The notes under the pieces were generated by a model. That model was not told where the DNA came from and searched no databases. It was given only the letters and a program-made list of their open reading frames with translations. Position numbers and translations under genes: made by a program. Shown here one piece after another: positions 41,370 to 51,553 of a stretch of DNA of 64,000 nt. Each line of letters opens with the position of its first letter. Positions within the stretch are counted from its first letter, which is position 1. Source of the stretch: Amoebophrya sp. A120 (lineage: Eukaryota > Sar > Dinophyceae > Syndiniales > Amoebophryaceae); contig CAJINV010000004.1 of assembly GCA_905178155.1 (NCBI GenBank), positions 876,629 through 940,628 of the forward strand, read 5' to 3'.

Positions 41370-42122
41370 TCACGCCACTACTTTTTTCAAATCTGCCCAG
41401 TCCACGCGGTTGTTCTCTATTGCACACGAATTTCGAATTTCTCGCGTAAATTCATCCATTTCCTCCTCGGTTAACTTGTCGCCCAGCCTTGTCAGGACGT
41501 GAGCAAGATTTGCCATCTTCACGTCCACTTTGCTCGAAAGCTTAGTTGCGGATGGAAATACCTGAAAGGTGGATCGCTTATATTTGCTGTTCGGGAAAGT
41601 AAAAGATGACACGTAGTTCGCGCCAGGCGTTCATGTTTGGGTTCAGGATGCGTAGATCTAGTTCTCATGCAGAAAAACCACAAACACCCGTGGTATTCAG
41701 TAGACCCAGGTACTACGTTTTTGCGGTTCACGTTCATCGAAAAAACATACTCATGCACATCGACAACGTATTCAGTTAGCAACCAAACGTCTTCGCAATA
41801 GAACATCTGAACGTACCTTGTCGTAAAAGTGCACTATCCCGTTTTTCAGCCCATCCAGGTCCGCGTTTAGCTTCCCCTTATCCGCCAGCTCCGAGGGTAG
41901 CCTCTTTGCTTGATCCACATACTTCATGAAAAGCTCGAAGCTGCACGTGTCCAACGAGTTTTGGTTTGCATCTTTCACGCATTCGGACACAAAGGTTGCC
42001 GGCGGGTTCAAGCCTGTTGCGCGGATCACCGTTCCAATGTCCTTTATCCGGATTCCCTCGCCGTCCGGGTCAAACACCTTGAACACCTCCGACACCTGCT
42101 CCGGGCTGTACTCGTCGGTCAT
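41370..42122 (-). CDS. Calmodulin-like/myosin light chain-like EF-hand protein
   Basis: Two exons (42122-41817 and 41561-41370) joined across a 255-base GT-AG intron give 165 residues, the size of calmodulin-type proteins. Four EF-hand-like regions are visible: VFKVFDPDGEGIRIKDIGTV, then CVKDANQNSLDTCSFELFMK, then VDVKMANLAHVLTRLGDKLT and CAIENNRVDWADLKKVV. The first loop has Ile at position 12 where Glu is needed, and the third and fourth lack most acidic ligands, so calcium binding is doubtful. That pattern is typical of myosin light chains, which clamp IQ motifs without calcium. Assignment to that role is inference. Confidence 0.86.
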
Positions 42123-43718
42123 GGTTTGGAATTTTGATTCTGCGTTACTGTCTTATTTGCAGGATTGTTTCCTCAACTTTTTGACTTGTAGGTTTGCGAT
42201 TTTTATTGCGTCGCTATTTTTCCAAGCGACTGGTCCCGCGTGCTTAATACACATGGCGCCATGATGGTGCATTTCGCATATTCCTCTGTATCTGTAGTAC
42301 TTGTACTTCGAAACTCACATGATGCTCTACTCTCGCTCAGTCCGCTACCAGGCTGTAGTAACAGCGACAGGAACGCGCTTTGATACCTTTACGGCAAGGA
42401 GCCATTTCAGAAAGAATGGATGAGCATGAGATCACTTGTGCTGCAGAAAATGAAACTGCAGACGGACGAACCTCGCAAACCAACGAAAAGCTGCCGCTAC
42501 TTACACTGTTGGTTCGGTGAACAATGCATAGGCATGCCGACGCTTAGCGCGCCGCAACCAAACGCGCCCATCTGGGCCGGAAAACAGTAAAGCGCAATTT
42601 TTTTTTCTGCAGAGATAGTTTTTTGGAGTGCTTTCTAGACAGAATTTCAGTGCGAGTCTGGTGGATCATGTTTTCAAATCGAAAGAAAGCCTTGCCATAA
42701 TTGTTCTTGATGCGGCAATCAATGCTTTGCCAGGTTATCATACGCGTAGTAATTAGCATGAGCATCACATGTGTAGGAAACGTAGTAATGCAAAAAATCT
42801 TTGCACGATATGCACAGCATTTGCTTTTGCTCTGTTCTCCCAATTAAAAATTAGGTTGCGTTTTCAAACTTTACTTTCGAAATGACGTTTCTGATCTGAT
42901 AAATGCATACAAGATTTCATTCATACTTTAACCGTTCTTTTTTTCCAGAAAACACGGCATCATCGCAGAAAACTAGCATTGCCGATGACGTGCCTCCTGA
43001 CATAATGCCCATTAGAATCGATTCAGCAATTGAGTTGTAAGTAGCTGCAGCAAGTATCGGCCTGGTCATCTAGACACAAGAAGGCGCCCCGCCCAATAAA
43101 TACAGCAACCCGCGCAAGCAGGAAGCCACTAGTACCGGGGGAAGAGTCTCTGTGTCTGCAAAATGTATCTTTCACAACGCCAATTGGCTTTTTCGATGAA
43201 TCGCAAATAACGGGAGAGATGTAAAGGATTAAAAACAACTACATTGGCTACTACCTACAGAAAACCAGGCTCTTCAAATTGTTACATTTAGAAGTGTCCC
43301 AAAATCCGATTATTTTCATATCGCATCTCGTTGCATTCTGTGTGCCACATTTGGTTCCCCTCGGTTCTTTCTGCGCGATGAGTGATGTAAAAGCAACGAA
43401 TCTAATTTCTGTTAAAGAGGAGTAACTGCGAAACGAGCCTCATTGGCGGCCACTGGACAGAAAGCAGCCATGATCCGCCCAGCACTCCCCCTGCTACAAT
43501 TTTCATATTGTGTTCTCGCAAAATCAAGTTGTGATAAACCCATTCTTGCACGACGTGTTCGTTTATTCCATAAGTTGACAATTCCGATGATGATGAGACA
43601 GAAGCTGCATTTAGATTTGTGCAGTTTCTCGCTTGTGAATACTAAATTCGTTTTGTTATCAGTTTCATGAGTCAGTTTTTTCTTCTACGAATCTAATCCC
43701 TTGTACAGCACGACATGC
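42123..43718. other. No supported gene
   Basis: Frames of 70-99 codons on the minus strand (42544-42843, 43023-43238) show no family similarity and no coding bias by eye. Confidence 0.5.
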
Positions 43719-46700
43719 TTACGCGCCCATCTCGGTCTTCAACTCGGCGAGCTTATCCTGCAACTCCCACATCTCGGCGTCGGACAGGGTGTTCTTCTTC
43801 TTGTGCTCCTTCAGCTTCTTCTCGATCTCCTTGATCAGCTTCTTACGGTCCTTATCGGACATAGTCTTCACCTTGTTCACCTCAATCTTGTTGCCGCTCG
43901 CGTCGACGATCTCGTCCGGACCCGCGGCGTCCGCAGCGAAATCATCGTCGTCCACCTGGAGTTCACCCTCCTCACGGAGTCGACCGGCTTCCATGATCCA
44001 CTTCTGGGAGCAGACCTTCTCGGCGAACTCCATGTTGTGGGAAATGATCACCACACCGCCGCCGAAGTCGACCAGACCCAGGGAAAGGGCACCGAGACTG
44101 TGATGAAGATTTTGTTGTAGAATAGCAATAGTTTTGCAAGAGCTTCTGAATTCGCATGTTGCCATCCATGTCTGAAACGCGGACCTCATGCCAGCTTCGC
44201 AACACAATTGGATGATGCACGATGTGAATTTCGTCAACTTCTTGTCGACCCCTCTGTGAATATACAGAATTAAGTAGAACCAGAAGCATCAAAGGGACTT
44301 CTATCAAAAAATCATACCCATCGCGATCGAGGTAGTTGGTCGGTTCGTCCAGGATCAGGATGCTATGCAATGTAAATTTCCTGTACATGTACAAAATGCA
44401 TGACAAATTTCGCTAACTTGCAGTGCACAACTTGTCATGCTACACTAGGATTGAAGGCAAGTTTTGTCATGCAGAGACTGCATTTGTACGTGTACAGGAA
44501 ATTTACTGTGGATAGATATGCGGGTTCATCCACATCGCTGCTGCGAGCACGACCTTCACCTTCTGCCCACCGGAAAGGGACTGAATCGGACTGTAGGCCG
44601 CGGCTTCCTGGTCCAGACCAAAGTTCTTCAACTCCTTTTCCACGGACGGGGCCGTCAGCGGCTTGGCCATCAAACCCGCAGCGGCAGCCTGCTTCTCATC
44701 CTCACGGCAGACCTGTAATTGTACGTAGGGTGGAATTGATATTGATGTCAGAAGGAATCATAGTGCCAGATTCGTTTTGGAAACAACAAAAGCGGATGCG
44801 ACGAAATTTCAACACTACATGCACAAAAACCACATACATCTTTTCCTTTTGGGACATCGACATATAATCTGCAGAAAACAAACTCTGTGCCGCGATGACA
44901 TTTTTGTAAGGGAAATCATTATCATAAGCAACACATCGAAAAGGCCATCAACAATCTGAACATTACCATCTTCTCGTAACCCATGGACTTCATGGTGTCA
45001 CGCTCGACCCAGCAGGTAGCCTCGACCGGCTTGTACATCCACTTCACCTCGTACTCGTACTTCTTCTGCTTGTTCTTACGACGGTTGAAGATGCAGTCCG
45101 GGATGACCGGCACGTCCGCCTTCTCCCCGACGACGCACTTACGCACGACACCGGACTTGGAGTCCACGCACCACTTGACGGCGCGGAGGGCCTCCTCGTC
45201 GACGTTCACCTCGTTGGTCTGGTTCTCCAGGGACTCGCGATCGTCGTTCCCCGCGAAACGCCACAGAATGTACTGCACCGGGGTCTTGTCCAGATGCTTC
45301 TCCAAGTGGTGGAACGCATGCTGGGCGACGTAGGCGAGACGCATACCGGAGTGACGGAAAATGGTTCCGGTTTCGTTCTTCAGCTCACCGATCAAAAGCT
45401 TGATGGCGGTGGACTTACCAGCTCCGTTGGGGCCGATCACGGCGATACGGGAAGCCATGCAGACAGACAGGCAGATGTCCTGTGATTGTCGTCAGGTGAG
45501 GATTTAGTGGAAAAAATATGGGTTGTTTTTCGCGCACACGAAGACGAACGACCCTGCTACGGCGGGAACATCAATTCGAAACAAGATTATGCGCATTTAG
45601 ATTTCTACTCACGATGGTGCATGATCATGCGGTGCTAGTCCTAGTGCTACACATTCATGGAATCACGAATTGAATCAGGTTTGTTCCCACTAAGCGGTAG
45701 TACCTGCACGGTGTTCTTCTCGTGGGTGGGGTACTTGAAGGAAACCATGTTCATTTTCAGAATGGAACGCCCCTTGGACTTCACGCCCTCCAGCGGACCC
45801 GGCGGCGGGAACACGAACTTCTGGTTCTTGTTGGAGAGTTCGAAGTAGGCCTTCTTCGCCGGGTTGGCGGCGACGAAGTCGGTCAGCACACGGCCCTTCT
45901 CGGACTTGAACTGGATCAATTTGCGGTCCTCGAAATCGATCACGTGGGTGATCATCTCGTCGAGGAACAGGGAGTTGGAGGAAGAGGCAATGATGGAACC
46001 CGGGAACGCGTTCAACCTGATAGGTTTTTGGATTTGGATATTTCTCGTCATGCAATATAACAAAGAGTAAGAGCCGGAATGGTGATAATCAACTGACGCG
46101 CTCGGCAAGAATACAAGTTTCGGATAAATTTTGATTGTCCGCTGGAAAAGATAGAAAGCCGGACAAGGGCATCTTTCGAAGTCTGCCTGGATTCTCGTTA
46201 CACCAGCGTCCTCTGCTCTGCGTTCCGTGAAAGACGGAAAAGACATTTAGATTTTGACTTCCCCGGACAGTTGCAGAACGGGGCAAGAGCTTCTTCGCTC
46301 TAAATGCTACCGCCTTCATTCGGCCACGCCAGCTACACTATTAGCGAGTATGCGCCAGCTATTCCGATTTAAAAATCAATAAATGAGAAACTGTCCGCGA
46401 GGAAAAGGATAAGAGAATCCGCACAGGATTGCGAGATCTCCCCGTTACCCTCGCGTCCGCTGCTCTGCGTCACTTAGTAGCCGACTTGAAAGTACGATGA
46501 TGAAGGAGCATCGCATCGGATATGCAGTGACAAAATATTAGAAAGAGGCTTATCACATCTGCTCCGGAAAAAGCAGGGTAGAAGTGAGTCGCTCCTGCGA
46601 GAAGATAAAGATATCATCATCAAGCACTATAAAATTTTGTTTACCAGTCCTTCATCCACTGAATGTTCTTGACGTCCAAGTGGCCCGTCGGTTCGTCCAA

Positions 46701-49700
46701 CATCAAAATATCAGCGTTGATCAGCTTGGCGCAGGCCAGCTGCATCTTCACCTTCCAGCCACCGGAGTAGGTGGTGATCGGGTTGCACATGTCCGCTGCA
46801 GCCTTCAGGTTGACGCCCTTGGCCTTGTTCTTGAACCCGATCAGGCCGAGCTCCGCTTCCGCGTCGGCCAGGGTGATCGGCGGAGACTTCTTGTACACGT
46901 TGTTCACGGTGTCCACGCAGAACTCCATTCCGTTCAAATCGATGTTGAACTTACCCAGCGGCCACTCCTTGCTCTCTATGCAACACAAATTTCTTGCCCT
47001 CGCACAGAACAGCACGACCCAGAAAAGAGAATGATGCAACGTCATCAATGATTCCTCTCTTCACGCGATGAGAACGACAGGGGAGATCTCGAACTTGTTC
47101 CGCGAACCTCTTTTAACATGCCTCTTCAGTGTACTATGAATCTACTGTGCTTCGTGTTCTATCTCGGGAACAAAATTTTCACTGTGGATACTCGGTTCTT
47201 CGAGCATGCGCTCCTCGACCTCGTGCTCGACGAAGATGGTAACCAACTCGTCGCGCTTCGGGAAGCCCTCAACCTTTTCCTTGGAGATGGCGCGCATCAG
47301 GGTGGTCTTACCGCAGTTGTTCGGTCCGAGCAGGGCGTAGAACTTGTTGCGCTTCAGGTGCAACTTGGTGTCACGGAGGAGGGTAAGCGTTCCGTAGGCG
47401 AGGGAGAAGCTGCCCTTGTAGAGATCCGGGGCCGGATCCTCATCGATGAACTCGATCTCCGTGTTCTTACCAGCGTTGGCAAGCTCGTTCATGATACCCT
47501 CCACGGCCTTGGGGTCGGACACGTACGGTCCGAGGACCTCCTTCCAGGCAGCGAGATCGTAGCTGTGTTGGTGGTGGAGAGAATGGTGGTTTAGGATTTT
47601 AGGAGCAATTAGGCGGGAAGAGACGATTTTAAAGTCATTCGAAATCGATTTGTTACTGCTGAAAGGGAAAAGACGAAACAGTACTTCGCACTCAACCCGC
47701 CGCACAAAGCATAATCAACATCGAACGATTGAAAGACAGTAATCTCGCTCTTAGGTGCAACAGTCCTGATCAAGAACTGCTAGTGAACAACAGTATACAG
47801 CTCCCATTCCGACAATCTTCAACGAATGATAAAATTAAAAAACAACATGTTTACCAGTTCGCCTTGTTCATGGAGTAGGAGACCTTCTGCAGGTAGACGG
47901 CGACGGATTCGTTCAAGAAGCCCAAAGAAGTGTGCTTGTTCGCGACTTCCTTGAAGTCCACCTCCGGCTTCGGGCCGACGGCGTGCAGCTTCTGGATGGT
48001 GGCCAGGCACTTCTCCGCCATCTCACGGCAGTCCGGGTCGGAGATCTCGGCGGCGCGCTTCTCCACGAGGGGAAGAATCTCCGGGAACAGCGGCTGACCC
48101 TCACGCGGGTCATCGACCAACTTACACCTGAGAAAGAGGGTTTGCTTCGAAATTTGAAATCAAAGATTGCGTGCAAAGCATCAATTTGCACTTTGCTAAT
48201 TTGCGGAAAGACGAAAATACTATCCGAAGAGATTGGCAATCTTGACTGTCACTACGTTAAAGAACCTTCACCCCACAACAAAAGGGGAGAAGGGGTGAAC
48301 GCGCAGTTGGTGGTTTGGCAGAAAAATTAGGAGGAGTTCCACGGAAATTTCGAAATTCCGCGCTCCGCTGGAATTCTGCACAAAGTGAAAGTCCTTACCT
48401 ATCTGCATGACAAGGAATCGAAAAAAAGGTGATGAAACAAACATATCTTAGAGTGTATTACAAGGGGGGGCTGGCACAGATGACAAAACCACAGATGAAC
48501 AGATGACACAGATGACAATTTTTGAGTGTCATGCAAATTTTGAGACACAGATGACAGATGACGCCACCACTCTCCGCCATTTTCCGTGTCGCTCGGCTTC
48601 CGCATCAATCAGAATCCGGTCGTGGGAATCCGAATTTTATCGGAGTCCGCCTGTGCGTTGCAAAAATCTAGGAGCTAGCTCATGCCTGTGCGTTGCAAAA
48701 AATCTAGGGTCGGTTCGTGCGTGTGAAAATGAAAATAGTCCGTAACACGCGGACAATAAGCGGGACGCTGGCAGAAGTGTGACGCTTTTCTTGGAAATAT
48801 TACTATGATGGGCCACAGAATCACGCCTGCCCTTCTATGCCTATGCATGGGCTGGCTTGCCCTTCTAGTTCTAAAGTCCTCTACTCCGCGCGCTTTTCTG
48901 TTCGAAGGGTCTTCTGGTTCTGGATAAAACTCCCGGGCGTCCACTCTGGGCTGCTGCTCGCCTATGAAAATACTACTACGTCATCTGTGTCTAATCAGTA
49001 TCCTGCAACTAGTTCTGTATTAGGGGCCGCCTTCCGCTTTCGGTTGTGATGATTTCGGGGTGCCGGTTTTTGATGTTCCAATTTTGTCATCTGTGTCCAC
49101 AGATGACAAAAGTTCCGCATTCGCTCAAAATGTTGAAATTTGTCATCTGTGTCATCTGTTTCATCTGTGTCATCTGTCATCTGTGTAGTAAAACAGTCTA
49201 ATATCTTTCTCGCAATCACTGGTTCTACTTGGATCACCACGAGAGCGCACATAAAACTAAAACAAGAACCGTATCATATTTATCAATACATGTTATCGAC
49301 GATGACGCAGCACCGACGCTGAGTGGCCTCGGACTTGGTGTTCAACCCACGCCAGAGCACCGGGGTGATGACCGCCAAGTGCGGAGCCTCGACGTTCTGC
49401 ACGAAGACGCACCCGGCGAGCTTCTCGACGCACTCCTCGACGTTCTTCAAAGACTCGTTCGCCTTGATGATGGTCGGGATAAAAGATTCCGCAACCACGG
49501 TCGCGCCCTCCTCGGAACCGATCAAATCCTTGTTGCCGCAGGTGAAGCACACGGTGTTCAAGGTGTCCTTGGCCTTGGCCTTCACTTCCTTCTTGATATC
49601 GTTCATCAGGAGTACAATGGGCTGGATGATCCACTCAATCTCGCGGGCGAAAGCCTTCGGGTGCTTCTTCGCGAACTTCTCAACCAGGGTGAGCGCAAGC

Positions 49701-50100
49701 TCCTTGGACGGGGGCTTGGCCTTACCGTCGAGGGCCTTGTCCAGACCATGGAGGGAAACGGACGCGGACCAAGCCTCGGACTTCTCGAAGATCAGGGTTG
49801 CGACATCCTCGGCGGCCTGGGATGGGAATTGATTTTGTATTGCAGGATTCAATGCCGGAAATAAAAATTAATGCGAAACCTAAGACTACAATGTCGACAC
49901 GCGAAAATTGAAAGATTTGAATCTAATCATACCTTGCTGACTGGCTTTTCCTTGGAAGCGGCAGCCTCCAGCACGGCCGGGAGTGCCTCATAGGACTCGA
50001 TGAGCTTGGTTTTGTCTCCGCCCTCAACGTATGCCTTCAGCGCGGTCAAGCCGGCCTCAGCTTCCTTCTTGGAACCGATCTGAGAGATAATGGCGTCCAT
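43719..50100 (-). CDS. EF3: Translation elongation factor 3 (EF-3, ABCF-type ATPase)
   Basis: Ten exons total 3114 bases, 1037 residues (yeast eEF3 1044). EF-3 drives release of E-site tRNA from the ribosome using ATP. The N-terminal HEAT region (residues 1-320) includes VCFTCGNKDLIGSEE and CCVIVDNMCKLVDDP. ABC1: Walker A LLGPNNCGKTTL (407), signature TYSGGWKVKM (518), Walker B ILMLDEPTGHLD (541). ABC2: Walker A IAVIGPNGAGKST (679), a chromodomain-like insert (about 741-820, VKWMYKPVEATCWVERD), signature SLSGGQKVKV (879), Walker B LILDEPTNYLD (905), H-loop IISHN (932). The tail is highly charged (KKLKEHKKKNTLSDAEM). In ABC1 the H-loop His is replaced (IIASSSNS). Introns: 49817-49932, 48128-49289, 47563-47854, 46976-47191, 46017-46644, 45480-45703, 44713-44966 and 44098-44317 are GT-AG; one introner (44364-44514) splits exon 8 just before Walker B of ABC2. 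Confidence 0.97.
44364..44514 (-). mobile_element. Introner element, family D, EF-3 gene
   Basis: 151 bp; ends TATGCAATGTAAATTTCCTG and complement, with GTACATGTAC near one end. Flanks GATGC (44359-44363) and GATAT (44515-44519) agree at three of five positions. Excision restores NPHI joined to LILDEPTNYLD, the ABC2 Walker B region. Confidence 0.9.
48128..49289 (-). other. Long GT-AG intron of EF-3 holding an inverted-repeat insertion
   Basis: 1162 bases (GTATTGAT...TTTCTCAG), five times the usual size here. Splicing joins CCVIVDN(M) to (C)KLVDDP in phase. The bulk of it is a structure with ACAGATGAC arrays in opposite orientation at its two sides (next entry). Confidence 0.88.
48444..49205. 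repeat. Inverted arrays of ACAGATGAC within EF-3 intron 2
   Basis: The left side (about 48474-48562) has at least six CAGATGAC units, the right side (about 49084-49187) at least eight GTCATCTG units. The outer flanks also pair loosely (TTAGAGTGTATTAC against complement of GTAAAACAGTCTAA). At 49083-49112 TTTTGTCATCTGTG and its exact complement form a hairpin with a 2-base loop. No 5-bp duplication was found at its ends. Confidence 0.75.
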
Positions 50101-51553
50101 CTTGTTGTGTGTTTTTGGTGTTTAAGTCGTAGGTCGTGCAGGGAATTATGCAAGAATAAATACTTGTGCAAAACGTTATGCAAGAAGTTGTCCGCTTGCG
50201 TCGAAACAGGGCAACTTAGAACCGTCTGTGAGAATTGCGAGTTTTGTGGTTATTCGTGGTGGAGAGAAATTTCCGTTTTAGATCTGCACTACAACAGATC
50301 TTTTCGCGATGATCCAGGGTTTTCAGATACGATACTTCTAAAAGTCAACTATTTAGATGTGGAAGATCTTCACTTCTTCACTGATCGTTTTCAATTCTAC
50401 CTGATATTGTAGTTTCGGTTCTGTTTGCGGGGCTCTATTTCGGTGTAGAACTTTTCAAAAAACTGCCTAAGGATCGGTCTAAAATTAAAGTGGGATTCAG
50501 TTTTTCGCTTGATAGGATCTGTTGGTTGGTGATGAACATTTAGATTTTGAAATCTGAGCTTGGCGCGCAAACAAAGTATCAGATCTCTTTCTTTGAACTT
50601 TTTTAGCGGTGCGTGTCGCGCCGCGAACCAGACACATACCTTTCGGAACCGAGCCACGTTGTTCTCTCTCTTTGATCGTGATTTTGTGCTCATGTCGTCG
50701 CTCAGCTGCAACAAGGTCAGAGTAACTATGACTAAATGAAAAAGTCGTCTTTTCGCTCCGGGGAGAGTAGCGGAATCCCAAGATAACCTTGAGACTCCAA
50801 GACCCAAGTCCCACTAAGTGGTGCGTCAGACTAGATGGTAACTGTCATCATGGATGTTGAAGGATCCGACAATCTTCTTTTGATTTTTGGCTGATGTGCC
50901 AAGCCGTGCACAACAATTTTGGCCAGAAAGAGCCGCATCTTTTTTTCTTTTACTCAACGTTAACCCTAAGGGGTGAGAGCTGTTTTACTTCACGGCTTGT
51001 ACTTCTAGGAAAAATGAAAGAACGGCAAGCTGTAGATTCATTTAAACAGCTCGCGATCTAAAACACCGATTGTCTTCCAAAGCTTTATATTAAAAACAAC
51101 AAGAGGAGGCGTCTGATGTATTGGAGTTTCGGTTGGTCCGATCACAAAGATCAGGATACAACCGCTGCCTTGGGACAACACGCTGTTCCCATGAGACACA
51201 CACACACACAACAGCAGCATCGCCTACTGCCGCATCGCAGATAGACACTCAAGCGTGCTGACAGCTGGTTGTCATGGTTGTTGTTCACTGTCCGTTCTTT
51301 TCTCTTTCTTGTTATAAACCAAAACCACATTACTGACTTTTTTTCATCCAGCCACTCTCTATCGAAAGATTAACGTTTGACTTTGCTTTAACTGCTCTGC
51401 ACAAGTACCTACAGCAGCGGCGTTAGAGTGCTGGTCATCTGTCGCGCACAATAATTCACCTTTCGATGTTGACCTAACCACATTTAAAAAACTGTTCGTC
51501 ACAGGGGGCACGGTTTCATTTCTGTACATCCTCGATCCGAGCGCTCGCGTCCG
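50101..51553. other. EF-3 upstream region, no supported gene
   Basis: A short minus-strand frame beginning MSTKSRSKRENNVARFRK (near 50690-50640) is followed by a good-looking donor (GTATGT), so an unrecognised small gene is possible. A short CA run lies at 51196-51212. Nothing else stands out. Confidence 0.4.

Noticed and set aside
41152-41427. 91-codon minus-strand frame
   Set aside because: Overlaps the last exon of the calmodulin-like gene in another phase and continues into its 3' untranslated sequence.
42544-43238. Two short minus-strand frames between the calmodulin-like gene and EF-3
   Set aside because: Unbiased composition, no similarity, no splice signals linking them.
48474-49187. 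ACAGATGAC arrays considered as a CRISPR array
   Set aside because: Units are contiguous or separated by a few bases, lie in opposite orientations and sit in a eukaryotic intron; no spacer structure.
50398-50700. Minus-strand frame MSTKSRSKRENNVARFRK followed by a GTATGT donor, possible small basic protein
   Set aside because: No downstream exon could be fixed with confidence and no ribosomal protein family matched.
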